A DNA stretch of 64,000 bases. Source: Lachnospiraceae bacterium AD3010 (GTDB lineage Bacteria; Bacillota; Clostridia; Lachnospirales; Lachnospiraceae). The translations under genes were made by a program, and so were the position numbers. Shown piece after piece: positions 32,993 to 42,567 of the stretch. Position 1 is the first letter of the stretch; each line of letters begins with the position of its first letter. The notes beneath the pieces are model-generated. The model had not been told where the DNA came from. It saw only the letters and a list, made by a program, of their open reading frames with translations, and ran no database searches. The stretch spans positions 62,001 to 126,000 of the forward strand of contig KK211388.1 in the NCBI GenBank assembly GCA_000622025.1. The letters are read 5' to 3'.

Positions 32993-35555
32993 ACCCTTAA
33001 GCACAAAGGAAAAGAGAAAGCTTCAGAAAACCAGGGAAAGCCTTACTATCACTCCTAAACGGCAGCAGTTTGAAAAGTCACAGTTTCAGGCTCCCCTTCC
33101 CCGGAGGATCTTCGATCTTTCGAATGAAGAGCTTATGGAAAAGAGAAAATCCGACCTTGAAAGAAGGGAAAAAAAGGTGGATTCCGCGATCCAGAGTATA
33201 CTTAAAAGCGCAAGGGAGCAGGACAGTGCCGAACAGGAAATGGATCTGATCACCACTGCAAGCTCAAAGTCTTCCTGGCTCATAACAAGGACCATTCCAA
33301 AGCAGTCGGATATCGGATCGGATATAGAGCTTGCAACCACCACCTTCCGCCTCGCATCCTTGAGTGATTCGCAGAAAACCAAACGCGGAAAGAAATTCGA
33401 AAAAAAGGCTGCACAGCAGGCAAAGATGATAAACCTTATGAACCAGTGCCACTGGCAGAGGGACGAGTCCCTTAATGATCTTCTGGAGCATGGGAAAAAT
33501 GCACGGCTGGGAGCTGATTTTGTATCTCCCATCTGGGATGTGGACGGAAGCAAAAGCACCACCTATCGAGACACGGAAAAGGAGGGCTTCCTCGAAACCG
33601 TGGGCAGCGATTTGGATCAGGTGTCAGTAGAGATGACCGATCTTTCCTTTTATTTTGAGCAGAAACGCGGCTCCGAGGACCAGAAAGCGGCCGAACCGCC
33701 ATCAGAGCCCTCGGGGATACTCCATTATGACAAAAAAACAAAGCTCTGGATCGACAGTGCTGAAGAAAGAGAAGAGAAGGCTCTTCACCCTGTGACCAGA
33801 TATCATTATAAGCCTCTTGAGCTTATCGCGGATCCCGCCACCAGGACTGAAGGGTATTTAAAGGTACTCGAGGAATTTGAAAAGCTGGATCTTTCCATAT
33901 TTGACTATAAAGACAATGATGACTTCATGAAATCCGATGGCGACAGAGCTTTCGTAAAACGCTATGCTGCACTCCGGGCCTTCAGCCATGCAAGGGATAT
34001 GATACTCTCCGTCGGAAGGGCTGAGCTTGGGGAGAAAAGATACCTTTTACTGAATGCAAAGGCGGACGTCGTTTCAGATATCCTTAAGGACTACAATAAC
34101 CGTGCGCTTCTCATACAGTCGCCCTATTATGTGCTTTTAGCGGGAAAGGATTTCGATGCTCTTTCCGATGATGACATCAGGGAACGTATTGATAAGACTG
34201 AGGATATTCTCGCAAAAAGCTATATGAAGCAGGTTCTCGAGCACCGCGGCAGGAAGCAGTTCGGAAAGGGGAGCAAGGCACGGGACATCCTTAAGGATTC
34301 CCTGAAAGGTCAGGCCTGGAGAGCAAAACGTGACAAAGAGGGGCGTGATTCATTGAGTAAACGACAGCTCCTGTATTCCAACGAAAAGAATCAGGATACT
34401 TTAATTACCCAGAATGCCCGTACTTCCGAGTCAGGCCTTATGGCCAGCGTCCGGAAGCTCACCTCCTTCCTCTTCCGGAAGAAGAATGCGCTTCCCATAA
34501 AGGATGCGGATGAGAAAAAACTTGAATTTGAAGCGGATAAGGCAATGAAGGGTAAGGAACTGTCCCTTGACAGATGGGGAAACGACAAATTTACAAGCCT
34601 TAGTGATGACTATTATAAAGCGGCTTTGGCTGCTGACCGGAACTTCCTTTCCTTCAATGATTCCTTAAGCTTCATAAAGAGAGAATTCATCTTTGAGTCG
34701 GATCCGGTCCTTCAGAGACAGAAGAACGATAAGGAAGTTTTTGTCCGTAAGGACTACACCGGAGTAAAAAGGCGTTCGCATCTTAAAAAATATAAAAATA
34801 GCCGGAAATATACAGAGGCTATGGTTGAAGAGGATGTAAACAACCTTGTGCTGAACATTCTGGACGACAATCTGATCGACAGAAATGACATAGATCTAAA
34901 TGTGCTTGAGGATGAATTTATCTCCTTTATCCGGGCCTATCCCGTTTTTTCCCGTTACTGTGAGGGCAGCAAGCTGGTACCGGAGCTTGAGGCTAAGAGA
35001 TGTGAAAATATGATAGAAAATTTAAACGAGCTTATTGAAAAGGAGCCGGAAAGAAAGGAAGAGCTGGAAAAGGATATCGAGGTGCTGGAGGGAGAGATGC
35101 AGGACTTCCTTATCCGGAAAAAGACAAGTGACGCTTTCGTACTTAAGGTAAAGAATAAAACCGAGGTCTTAAAAAAATACTGGATGGCAAAGCAGTGGCT
35201 AAGGGCCATCACGGAAGCGAGGCTGATTCTTGATAATGAGGAGCCCGGTGAATTCAGAGACTCTATGATTAGAAAGCTTGAAATACTGGAGGATAAGCAG
35301 AGTGAGATCCGGGACTATAACCTTATCGCCTTCAGAAGTCCCACCCATTCGGCACTGAAAGTAGAGGATCCCTTTACAGCGGTTCAGACGGAGATACTGG
35401 CGACACTTTCGGAAACAAACAAGCGGATCGATAAACTCAAGAAAATGGGGAAGGCCGGAGAGGAAGAGGCCCTTAAGCTTCTGGATGAAGCCCGGAGGCT
35501 CATAGAGGCCTATGATGACCCGGAATACGCGAAAAGACTGAAGATCACCGGCTAA
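32976..35555 (+). CDS. Large charged cytoplasmic protein, family not recognised
   Basis: 859 residues, very rich in Lys, Glu, Asp and Arg, no signal peptide or membrane segment. Predicted mostly helical, with coiled-coil-like stretches (for example ENMIENLNELIEKEPERKEE and LSETNKRIDKLKKMGKAGEE). No catalytic motif I recognise. Only this and the 815-residue protein at 54.1 kb have this size and style in the window; I saw no shared motif. Overlap with the GNAT gene and a terminator-like hairpin just after the stop define a two-gene transcript. Confidence 0.75.
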   Translation: MSDGIKPLSTKEKRKLQKTRESLTITPKRQQFEKSQFQAPLPRRIFDLSNEELMEKRKSDLERREKKVDSAIQSILKSAREQDSAEQEMDLITTASSKSSWLITRTIPKQSDIGSDIELATTTFRLASLSDSQKTKRGKKFEKKAAQQAKMINLMNQCHWQRDESLNDLLEHGKNARLGADFVSPIWDVDGSKSTTYRDTEKEGFLETVGSDLDQVSVEMTDLSFYFEQKRGSEDQKAAEPPSEPSGILHYDKKTKLWIDSAEEREEKALHPVTRYHYKPLELIADPATRTEGYLKVLEEFEKLDLSIFDYKDNDDFMKSDGDRAFVKRYAALRAFSHARDMILSVGRAELGEKRYLLLNAKADVVSDILKDYNNRALLIQSPYYVLLAGKDFDALSDDDIRERIDKTEDILAKSYMKQVLEHRGRKQFGKGSKARDILKDSLKGQAWRAKRDKEGRDSLSKRQLLYSNEKNQDTLITQNARTSESGLMASVRKLTSFLFRKKNALPIKDADEKKLEFEADKAMKGKELSLDRWGNDKFTSLSDDYYKAALAADRNFLSFNDSLSFIKREFIFESDPVLQRQKNDKEVFVRKDYTGVKRRSHLKKYKNSRKYTEAMVEEDVNNLVLNILDDNLIDRNDIDLNVLEDEFISFIRAYPVFSRYCEGSKLVPELEAKRCENMIENLNELIEKEPERKEELEKDIEVLEGEMQDFLIRKKTSDAFVLKVKNKTEVLKKYWMAKQWLRAITEARLILDNEEPGEFRDSMIRKLEILEDKQSEIRDYNLIAFRSPTHSALKVEDPFTAVQTEILATLSETNKRIDKLKKMGKAGEEEALKLLDEARRLIEAYDDPEYAKRLKITG

Positions 35556-35576
35556 TGGACTGATGACCAGAACGAG

Positions 35577-35612
35577 AGCAGCGGACTCCAGAACCGTCCC
35601 TGCTGTGTTTTC
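35577..35612 (+). terminator. Terminator of the GNAT operon
   Basis: Stem AGCAGCGGAC / GTCCCTGCT with one C-C mismatch and a 9-nt loop, followed by GTGTTTT; 22 bp after the stop and overlapping the end of the convergent gene. Confidence 0.5.
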
Positions 35613-37395
35613 AATTTCTTACAAGGCAGAGCATCGTAACATCATCATACTGAGGTTCATCGGCCGAAAACTCATTTACAGCCGCCTTCACCCTGTTCAG
35701 TATCTCCTCAGGTGTTTCGTCCTTCGAAACCTGACTTAAGATTGCTTCCAGTCTGTCTTCTCCGAACATGCTGTCATCCCCTGAGTGCGCCTCCGGAACA
35801 CCGTCCGTATAGACAAAAACGGCGTCACCGGAAGAAAGCTTATAGTACTCGTCTTCAAATCCTGTATCTTTGAACACCCCGAGAGATAATCCATGTTCCC
35901 GGTCTATAAGCCTGAAAGGTTCATCTCCCGAGCGGATCGCCGGTTTTTCGTGTCCTGCGTTGGCACAGATAAGCTCTCCTGTTGAAACGGTAAGGATACC
36001 ATGCCAAACCGTCACGAACATACAGCTGTCATTCCCTTCACATAACCAGTTATTAACATCTCTAAGTATGGCTGCCGGCGTACCGCCCACCAAAGTCCTG
36101 TTTTTCAGCATGGTTTTTGAAACCGCCATAAATAATGCGGCAGGAACGCCCTTTCCTGAAACATCGGCAATTGTCAGAGCAAGGTGATCGTCATCCAGCA
36201 TATAGCAGTCATAAAAGTCTCCTCCCACCTCTTTTGCAGCTTCAGAGGCGGCATAGACCTTAAATCTTTCACTTTCAGGAAAAACCTGCGGCAGCATCTG
36301 CATCTGTATGTTTGTTGCCACATTCAGCTCTGTCTCTACCCTCTCCCTTTCTCCGGCCAGCTTCTCCATCTCTTTTGTATACCTCTCCATTTCGAGAGCC
36401 AGAGAAGAAAACTCATCCGCAAAGGCGCCTATCTCATTTTTCGATTTGATCGCAGAAAGCTCGCTTACCAGCTGCTTTGTATCCTTGGTATCCGAGTATT
36501 CGGAAACACATCTCTTTACCATGGCAAGGGGTCTTGGTACTATGAAATACAGATAAAGCAGGATCAGGATAAGCACTATAAGCATCATTACGATAACTTC
36601 ATTCCTCATAAAATCCGCATAGACCATGTCATCATAAACTTTCTCTGCGGGAAGTGCTCCGAGCATTTGAATTTCTGAGCTTCCTTTATATGCATTAAAG
36701 GGAAGGCTGGTTCCGAAAACCATCATTTTCTCGGGAGTGGAAAAGGCCCACTTCCAAACCTCAGCTCTTGTAGCAACATCCGTATTCGCTACTACCTGCT
36801 GGAACTCCTTGATATCCCCTTCTTCTCCGAAAAAAATATCTCCGTCGTAGGTTATGTTTGTTAATAGAACAATGGGATCCTCCCCCTCATGTTTAGTCAT
36901 GGCGATGATTATGAGAAAGTTCTCATCTTCATCCTTATATCTTTCGAGGATCTGCATGTAATCGTAATAACACCTGCAGGCAAATCTTTTCTGTTCCTCC
37001 TTGGATAGTGATTCCGCATCCTCTGCGGTAATATCCCTGATCGATTCCCTGGAAAGCTTCTTCAGTATATCGCCTATACTCTGCCTGTTTTGTAAAGCAG
37101 CCTTATCCTTTACAAGCTCTTCAGTATTGTCCCTCCAGTAATCTATAAACCAGGTAGCGGCTTTATAGTCATCCAGTTCGTCGGAAAGTGCACTGAGGTA
37201 ATCCTCGAACATGCTTATATTTCCGGAAAGAGCAGTCGAAAAAGAAGCCATTGTCACCATATTTCCAACTGTCAGAGTTATCAAAGTGAACAGGATGATG
37301 ATAACAGCTCCGATCTGTACCACTATCTTTCTTCTTTTTTTCGCGGATCCTTTATTCACTGCTCCATCCATAAATCTGTCACCCGTTCCTTTCAT
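35611..37395 (-). CDS. Membrane PP2C-type phosphatase (HAMP-SpoIIE) A
   Basis: 594 residues: TM about 23-45, extracellular sensor to about 255, TM about 262-285, HAMP about 286-345, coiled coil, then an RsbU/SpoIIE phosphatase domain (FKVYAASEAAKEVGGDFYDC, LTIADVSGKGVPAALFMAVS, VFVYTDGVPEAHSGDDSMFG, DDVTMLCLV) with the metal-binding Asp residues present. Such enzymes dephosphorylate STAS anti-anti-sigma proteins. It overlaps the permease gene by four bases and is the last gene of the run. A paralogue is two genes upstream; both could act on the STAS protein encoded at 45.7 kb. Confidence 0.9.
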   Translation of the reverse strand: MKGTGDRFMDGAVNKGSAKKRRKIVVQIGAVIIILFTLITLTVGNMVTMASFSTALSGNISMFEDYLSALSDELDDYKAATWFIDYWRDNTEELVKDKAALQNRQSIGDILKKLSRESIRDITAEDAESLSKEEQKRFACRCYYDYMQILERYKDEDENFLIIIAMTKHEGEDPIVLLTNITYDGDIFFGEEGDIKEFQQVVANTDVATRAEVWKWAFSTPEKMMVFGTSLPFNAYKGSSEIQMLGALPAEKVYDDMVYADFMRNEVIVMMLIVLILILLYLYFIVPRPLAMVKRCVSEYSDTKDTKQLVSELSAIKSKNEIGAFADEFSSLALEMERYTKEMEKLAGERERVETELNVATNIQMQMLPQVFPESERFKVYAASEAAKEVGGDFYDCYMLDDDHLALTIADVSGKGVPAALFMAVSKTMLKNRTLVGGTPAAILRDVNNWLCEGNDSCMFVTVWHGILTVSTGELICANAGHEKPAIRSGDEPFRLIDREHGLSLGVFKDTGFEDEYYKLSSGDAVFVYTDGVPEAHSGDDSMFGEDRLEAILSQVSKDETPEEILNRVKAAVNEFSADEPQYDDVTMLCLVRN

Positions 37396-38573
37396 CTATT
37401 TTCCCTTAACTTTATGAAGCGTTCAAACTGGATACGTAAAAATGCAGCAACCGGCACGGCGAGAAGCATTCCGAGAAGTCCTCCGACGGCGCCGCCAAAA
37501 AGCAGTGCCACTATCACGAGAACCGGATGCACGTCTATACTGCTGCTTAAAAGTCTGGGGTTTACAATATTCCCGTCTATTGTCTGAATAATGAAGACAA
37601 TGATGACTCCGATCACTATAAGCTTCAGCTCTCCTTTTAGGAGACAGCATATGACTGTCATACCATAGGCCACCACCGGTCCCACATAGGGTATCAGATT
37701 CCCTATGCCTGTTGCGATACCGATAAGAGCCGCATATGGGATGCCTGCTATGGAAAAGGCGACCGTAACTATTATAGCCATAAACACGGCGTCTGCCAGC
37801 TGTCCACGGATATATCCCGCAAAGCAGCTGTCGAGATCCGATAGGCATATCCTGAAAACACCGTAGCCCTTTTCTCCCAGTATGGCACGGAAAACCCTGC
37901 TCCAGTACGCACCCATTCCCTTATTGTCAAACAGGAAATAGACACTGAAGATTATGGCAAAGAAGCACTGTACCACAATGCTTTTTACATAATTGAAGGC
38001 TCCGAGAAGCCCGGTCCCGAAAACCGCGGCTATATCGCTGCCCTTCTTCCCGTCAATTGAAGTGATCTGATGTCTGGCGCTCGATAAAATAGTATCTATG
38101 CTGGGGATCTCAATATCATAACTCATAAGGCTGTTCCTGATCTCATTATAGAGGTTGGAAGCCTGGATCCCGATATACTCTGCCATTAGCCTTAGGTCCT
38201 CGAAGCTTATGAAATGAATATTTGAGGTGATGGTAGAGATCACCAGTGAAAGGAGGATAAAGATTACCAGGAACAGTGAAAAAAATGTGGTAAAGATAGA
38301 AAGCCCCCTGCATAGTCCCGCTTTCTTCTTTATCAATGGAACTCTGCCAAGAAGCCTGTCAAAGAAATTCACGACCGGAAGCAGGATATAGGCGAATACG
38401 AGTCCGAGGATCAGCGGAGCCACCACATCAAAAATCCACGTAAGCAGTGAAAAAAGCCCCAGAAGAAGAGATCCGCTCTGGCCGAGGATCAGTATGGCCA
38501 GATACGAAGCTGCCACGGTGATCACCGCCAATACCGCTATTTTTATATATTTATCATCCCAGAGTTTTTTCAT
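37392..38573 (-). CDS. AI-2E-family (UPF0118) membrane permease
   Basis: 393 residues, about eight membrane segments. IGNLIPYVGPVVAYGMTVIC and the C-terminal GGAVGGLLGMLLAVPVAAFL are the family signatures. Members include TqsA-like exporters, Na+/H+ antiporters and YtvI of sporulation; the substrate here is unknown. Its place between two SpoIIE phosphatase genes is unusual. Confidence 0.87.
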   Translation of the reverse strand: MKKLWDDKYIKIAVLAVITVAASYLAILILGQSGSLLLGLFSLLTWIFDVVAPLILGLVFAYILLPVVNFFDRLLGRVPLIKKKAGLCRGLSIFTTFFSLFLVIFILLSLVISTITSNIHFISFEDLRLMAEYIGIQASNLYNEIRNSLMSYDIEIPSIDTILSSARHQITSIDGKKGSDIAAVFGTGLLGAFNYVKSIVVQCFFAIIFSVYFLFDNKGMGAYWSRVFRAILGEKGYGVFRICLSDLDSCFAGYIRGQLADAVFMAIIVTVAFSIAGIPYAALIGIATGIGNLIPYVGPVVAYGMTVICCLLKGELKLIVIGVIIVFIIQTIDGNIVNPRLLSSSIDVHPVLVIVALLFGGAVGGLLGMLLAVPVAAFLRIQFERFIKLRENR

Positions 38574-38582
38574 GATCTTCCT

Positions 38583-40361
38583 TTATCCTTTCCTGGTAAA
38601 CATCATCATTGTGGTATCGTCAAACTGCTTTGCTTCACCCGCAAATGCCGCTATTGTCTTCTGCATTTCATTGATCTGCTCCTTAGGAGCAGAGTCCGGC
38701 GCTTTATTTAAGGCATCAAGCATTCTCTTTGCTCCGAAGAGCTCACCGCCGGTATCGGTAGATTCCGGCACCCCGTCAGAATAGACAAAAATGGAATCGC
38801 CCTTCTCAAGGGTAAAGGAGTGTTCCTCAAATTCCTCATTTTCCCAGGCTCCGAGGGCTAAACTATGTTCATTTACCACAAGCTCATATAAGCCTCCGCT
38901 GCGACGGATGGCCGGCTTTTCATGCCCTGCGTTTACAGCTATCCCCCTTCCGGTTGAAAGCTCAATCACTGCTATCCATACCGTAACAAACATACCCAGG
39001 GAATTATTCTCACAGATAAGCTGATTTACACTTCCCATGGCAGCGGCAAGTGACTCTTCCCTTCCCACGGCACTCCTGATATAGGCTTTGCAGACCATCA
39101 TCATAAGAGCGGCAGGGATACCCTTGTCAGAAACATCCCCTATCACCAGTACCAGGTGATCATCATCCCGAAGGAAGAAATCATAAAAATCTCCTCCCAC
39201 CTCCAAAGCCGGATCCATTATAGCATAGAGATCAAAGTCACTTCTCTTAGGGAACGCCGGGAAGTCCGACGGCAGCTGGCTCATCTGTATCTCTCTTGCG
39301 GTATTGAGTTCGGAGAGCATCCTCTCCTTTTCGGATGCATTGGTCCTTATCTCCTCAATATAACTGTCTATGCTTATTGCGAGGTCGTTAAATCCCGCTG
39401 CCAGAAGTCCTATCTCATTTTTCTCCTCTATAAGACCGCCAAGATTCTTTGGTATATCCCCGCTTCTTTTTGTTTCCGAATATTCCTGCAGCGCATTCTT
39501 CAAAAGCTCGGCAGGCCGGACCACCATTATACGAAGGATCAGCACCAGTATAATGGCCACAAGGATTATCATTAGGATACAGCCCGGCAGTATCCCCGTG
39601 ATAACGTTCATTGCAGTGGTGTGGACAAGTGTACGGTCCGCGGATGCCGTGAAAAAGCATACGGCTTTCCCGTCTATTATGACCGGAACGCTGCAAACAA
39701 GCCTGTCATCCGGTCCCTTTGTTCTGAATACGGCTGTTTCCTCTCCGGAAACAGCATTTATTTCCGCAGTTTTATAGTATTCAGCCAGATCCTTATCCAG
39801 GGCAGAGCTTATAAGGATATCGTCCCTCCCGATATTGTCATCATAAACATCATTTCTGTCATAGAAAAAAAGGAATTCGCTATCATCTGCGGCCCTTATG
39901 CACTTTGTTATTATGGGCACACGGGCGGTTTTATCCGTGTCGACCTCCAAACGGCAGGACAGGAAGCAAAAAGCGGCGAAGACCGTCTGCTCTTCAGCCT
40001 TAAGCTCCTTAAGCCTCTCTTCTGAAACGTTTGTCCGGTCAATAAGAAGATCCGTGTCCCCAAAATCCGCAAGGCGGCTTTCCAGCTCGTATAAGCCGTC
40101 ATAATCCGTGATCATTTCATCGGCATTGGAACTCCAGAAGTCAAGGAGCCAGGGAAGACACTCATAGTCATCGATAATGCCTGCGCAGCGTTCCGCCTCC
40201 ATCTGCAGCATATCCCCCACCAGGTTTTCAGCCATTTTTGATATGGTCCTTATCATGACAAGACCACAGGAAAAGACAGCCGCGGCAAACATAACGGCAA
40301 CAGCGGCCACTACCACAAAGCTCAGATTTTTATTCTTGATGAAAGAAAGTGCGGACTTCAT
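38583..40361 (-). CDS. Membrane PP2C-type phosphatase (HAMP-SpoIIE) B
   Basis: 592 residues, same architecture as the phosphatase at 35.6 kb: TM about 16-38, extracellular domain, TM about 245-270, HAMP-like linker, SpoIIE domain (FDLYAIMDPALEVGGDFYDF, LVIGDVSDKGIPAALMMMVC, IFVYSDGVPESTDTGGELFG, DDTTMMMF). Catalytic Asp residues are retained. The extracellular domains of A and B share overall plan (LPWLLDFWSSNADEMITDYD here versus TWFIDYWRDN in A) but differ in sequence, suggesting two inputs to one output. Confidence 0.9.
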   Translation of the reverse strand: MKSALSFIKNKNLSFVVVAAVAVMFAAAVFSCGLVMIRTISKMAENLVGDMLQMEAERCAGIIDDYECLPWLLDFWSSNADEMITDYDGLYELESRLADFGDTDLLIDRTNVSEERLKELKAEEQTVFAAFCFLSCRLEVDTDKTARVPIITKCIRAADDSEFLFFYDRNDVYDDNIGRDDILISSALDKDLAEYYKTAEINAVSGEETAVFRTKGPDDRLVCSVPVIIDGKAVCFFTASADRTLVHTTAMNVITGILPGCILMIILVAIILVLILRIMVVRPAELLKNALQEYSETKRSGDIPKNLGGLIEEKNEIGLLAAGFNDLAISIDSYIEEIRTNASEKERMLSELNTAREIQMSQLPSDFPAFPKRSDFDLYAIMDPALEVGGDFYDFFLRDDDHLVLVIGDVSDKGIPAALMMMVCKAYIRSAVGREESLAAAMGSVNQLICENNSLGMFVTVWIAVIELSTGRGIAVNAGHEKPAIRRSGGLYELVVNEHSLALGAWENEEFEEHSFTLEKGDSIFVYSDGVPESTDTGGELFGAKRMLDALNKAPDSAPKEQINEMQKTIAAFAGEAKQFDDTTMMMFTRKG

Positions 40362-40366
40362 CTTAC

Positions 40367-41119
40367 TCAGTCTCCGGATAATAAAGCTTCTTTTAGCTTA
40401 CCCTGCATTTCTTTTGAAAACCCCTTTTCCTCAATTACAGAAGGAAAACCAAAGCCGGCAGACCACTTAAGGTAATGCTCCATCGTTTCCGGTTTGGAAA
40501 AAGCAGCGGCCTCCATGGTTTCCGGAGAAATCTCCGCAAGTATCTCTTTGGGAAGTGAATCCAGCTTCTTTTTTATGACCTCCGCAATATAGATCTCCGT
40601 AACGGCGTAGTCTGAAATGATGTCCCGGTCTGAAACACCGCAGAGCCTAAGTATTTCAGCCGCAATGATCCCTGTCCGGTCCTTTCCCGCCGAGCAGAAA
40701 AATGCGCTGTTACCGTCGATAATGCTTCCCGCTATGGTCTTTAGTATAAGTGCGATACGGTCTATGGAGGTCTCCGCCATTATGCAGTAGTCTATGCTTA
40801 AACTCGCCATAAACCTCTTTCCTGCTTCACCCTTTAAGTCCGCTCCTTCCTCCTCCCGGAAAAAAGGACAGGAAATAAGCCTCATATCATCCGGAGGACT
40901 GACCGGTTCCTCCCAGGCTTCGTAGCTGCTCCTTAGATCAATAAGGGTCTTGATATTTCTGTCCCTGAAAACTTGCCACTCGCTTTCGGTAAGCCTTGAG
41001 GGGCAGTCACATCTGTACAGGCGGTTCCATTTTGTCACCCTTCCGTCCCGGGTCTCATACCCTCCAAGATCCCTGAAATTATACAGGTTCGGAAGCTTTA
41101 TCCTTCTTATGGGATTCAT
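40367..41119 (-). CDS. Tyrosine/dual-specificity-type phosphatase (CX5R)
   Basis: 250 residues; NFRDLGGYETRDGRVTKWNR at the N terminus and P-loop FFCSAGKDRTGIIAAE with catalytic C142 and R148 mark the Y_phosphatase3 family. Members remove phosphate from phosphotyrosine, phosphoinositides or other small phospho-compounds. It overlaps the glycosyltransferase-like gene by four bases and precedes SpoIIE B by five. In this run it may act on a pathway intermediate rather than a protein (inference). Confidence 0.87.
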   Translation of the reverse strand: MNPIRRIKLPNLYNFRDLGGYETRDGRVTKWNRLYRCDCPSRLTESEWQVFRDRNIKTLIDLRSSYEAWEEPVSPPDDMRLISCPFFREEEGADLKGEAGKRFMASLSIDYCIMAETSIDRIALILKTIAGSIIDGNSAFFCSAGKDRTGIIAAEILRLCGVSDRDIISDYAVTEIYIAEVIKKKLDSLPKEILAEISPETMEAAAFSKPETMEHYLKWSAGFGFPSVIEEKGFSKEMQGKLKEALLSGD

Positions 41120-42525
41120 TTTATCTCCTTATTCTCCGCAAAGCACCACATCCTCTTAAAGCCCTTTTCAGACAGGGACTTTGTCATAACGATACCTCCG
41201 CACTGTCCGGAATACATAAAGGATTCACATCTTGACAGTAGATACAGTGCATAGAAGTAATTAACCGTAGAATCCTCCAGAAAGTCATCATATTCTTTCC
41301 CGGTCGGATGGCGCTTCCTGTCAAGCTCGCTTATCGTATTCACACCCTCTTTGATGAAATCCGTGACGCTGTAACGTTCCTGCGGTATTATCCGTATCCT
41401 TCCCGGAAAGGCATCCACCATCTTTTTAAGGATATCCCTGTCCTCTGTTGCAAGGAAGATGCCGTCATACCTATCCTCCTCCATCCACTCCCTTATCTTT
41501 GGCAGGGCAGCTTCCACCGTGACCGGTGCCGAGGCTCCGCTCATTCCGGATGCTATATAATCGGATCCTCTTAAAAGTATCCCGAGCATTCTCTTTCCGT
41601 TAAATACGCTGTCACCGTACTCCTTCATCTCGCTTAAGAAACCGGGATCCAGTGAGGATGAATTAAAATCATCACCGGTACTGTAGCGGAGCATTTTCGT
41701 GAAAAGAAGCCCGTAGTAATTTGTAATATAGACCGTATTATTCTCATTGGAATCAGAGGGCGTCATCCGTACACAAAAGTATTTTTCGATAATGTGATCC
41801 GCATACCTGGAGCTTCCCGGCCGCAGGGTCACCTCTATACCGAAGCGCTTAAGGAAATTCCGGGTTCTTGCGTAAACCGTAAGTATGCTGCCTATCCCCT
41901 CACTCCTGGCTACCAGGATCTCTGCGTATTTCACCTTTTTCAAGCTGAGCTTTGTAAGCCACTGGTATACAAACACATGGTGAAAGAGTACCACCGGATC
42001 CATGGTGAAAAAGTCACAGATAAAGGCAGAGGGATAAAAGGTATTGATAACCTTAAGGATCTTTTTATCGTCCTTATCCGCTTCCCTATTATCCGGGATA
42101 ACTCTCTCTTCCCCGGGATAAAACCAGAGTATCCTTTCATCCTTCCAGATGATCTTTAGATCTGTAAACTTAAGGAGTACTCCTGTGAGAACGACCGTAT
42201 ATTCGTTTATCTCCTGAAACCAGACCCCGTCAAAGCCCTCAAATATATCAAAGCAGAGCCTGTCCCTGTCAGACTCGTCATAAATAAGATAGGGAGGATA
42301 AAGTGGATCCTGATGAAAGAGTGGCGAATCCGGATACTTATCCGAGCTCTCCGCCCAGAGCTGGTTTTCCTGATACAGAAGATCAAAATCCTCCCCGGAT
42401 GGGTTATTAACATGAAAGCGCTTTTCCCCAAGGAGCACAGCATCCAGTGCCTTATGAAAAAGCTCCGGACAAAGATCAAAGGTCCTATGGTTCATCTCCC
42501 GGTCATATTCTTTTATTATCAGCAT
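41116..42525 (-). CDS. Fucosyltransferase-like (NodZ/FUT8-fold) protein, tentative
   Basis: 469 residues, cytoplasmic. The C-terminal half resembles GT23/GT65-type folds: MLGILLRGSDYIAS (an R-x-S/T-D nucleotide-sugar-binding motif), VTVEAALPKIREWM, DGIFLATEDRDILKKMVDAF, then RCESFMYSGQCGG and MTKSLS near the end. The donor and acceptor are unknown. Start at 42525 (MLIIKEYDREM) has AAGGAGG at the right spacing; 11 earlier codons lack a site. Between the ATP-grasp and phosphatase genes it probably modifies the product of the ligases. Confidence 0.6.
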   Translation of the reverse strand: MLIIKEYDREMNHRTFDLCPELFHKALDAVLLGEKRFHVNNPSGEDFDLLYQENQLWAESSDKYPDSPLFHQDPLYPPYLIYDESDRDRLCFDIFEGFDGVWFQEINEYTVVLTGVLLKFTDLKIIWKDERILWFYPGEERVIPDNREADKDDKKILKVINTFYPSAFICDFFTMDPVVLFHHVFVYQWLTKLSLKKVKYAEILVARSEGIGSILTVYARTRNFLKRFGIEVTLRPGSSRYADHIIEKYFCVRMTPSDSNENNTVYITNYYGLLFTKMLRYSTGDDFNSSSLDPGFLSEMKEYGDSVFNGKRMLGILLRGSDYIASGMSGASAPVTVEAALPKIREWMEEDRYDGIFLATEDRDILKKMVDAFPGRIRIIPQERYSVTDFIKEGVNTISELDRKRHPTGKEYDDFLEDSTVNYFYALYLLSRCESFMYSGQCGGIVMTKSLSEKGFKRMWCFAENKEIK

Positions 42526-42567
42526 TTTAACCTCCTTAAACCGGTGTCCCGGTCCCAAAGGAAAAGA

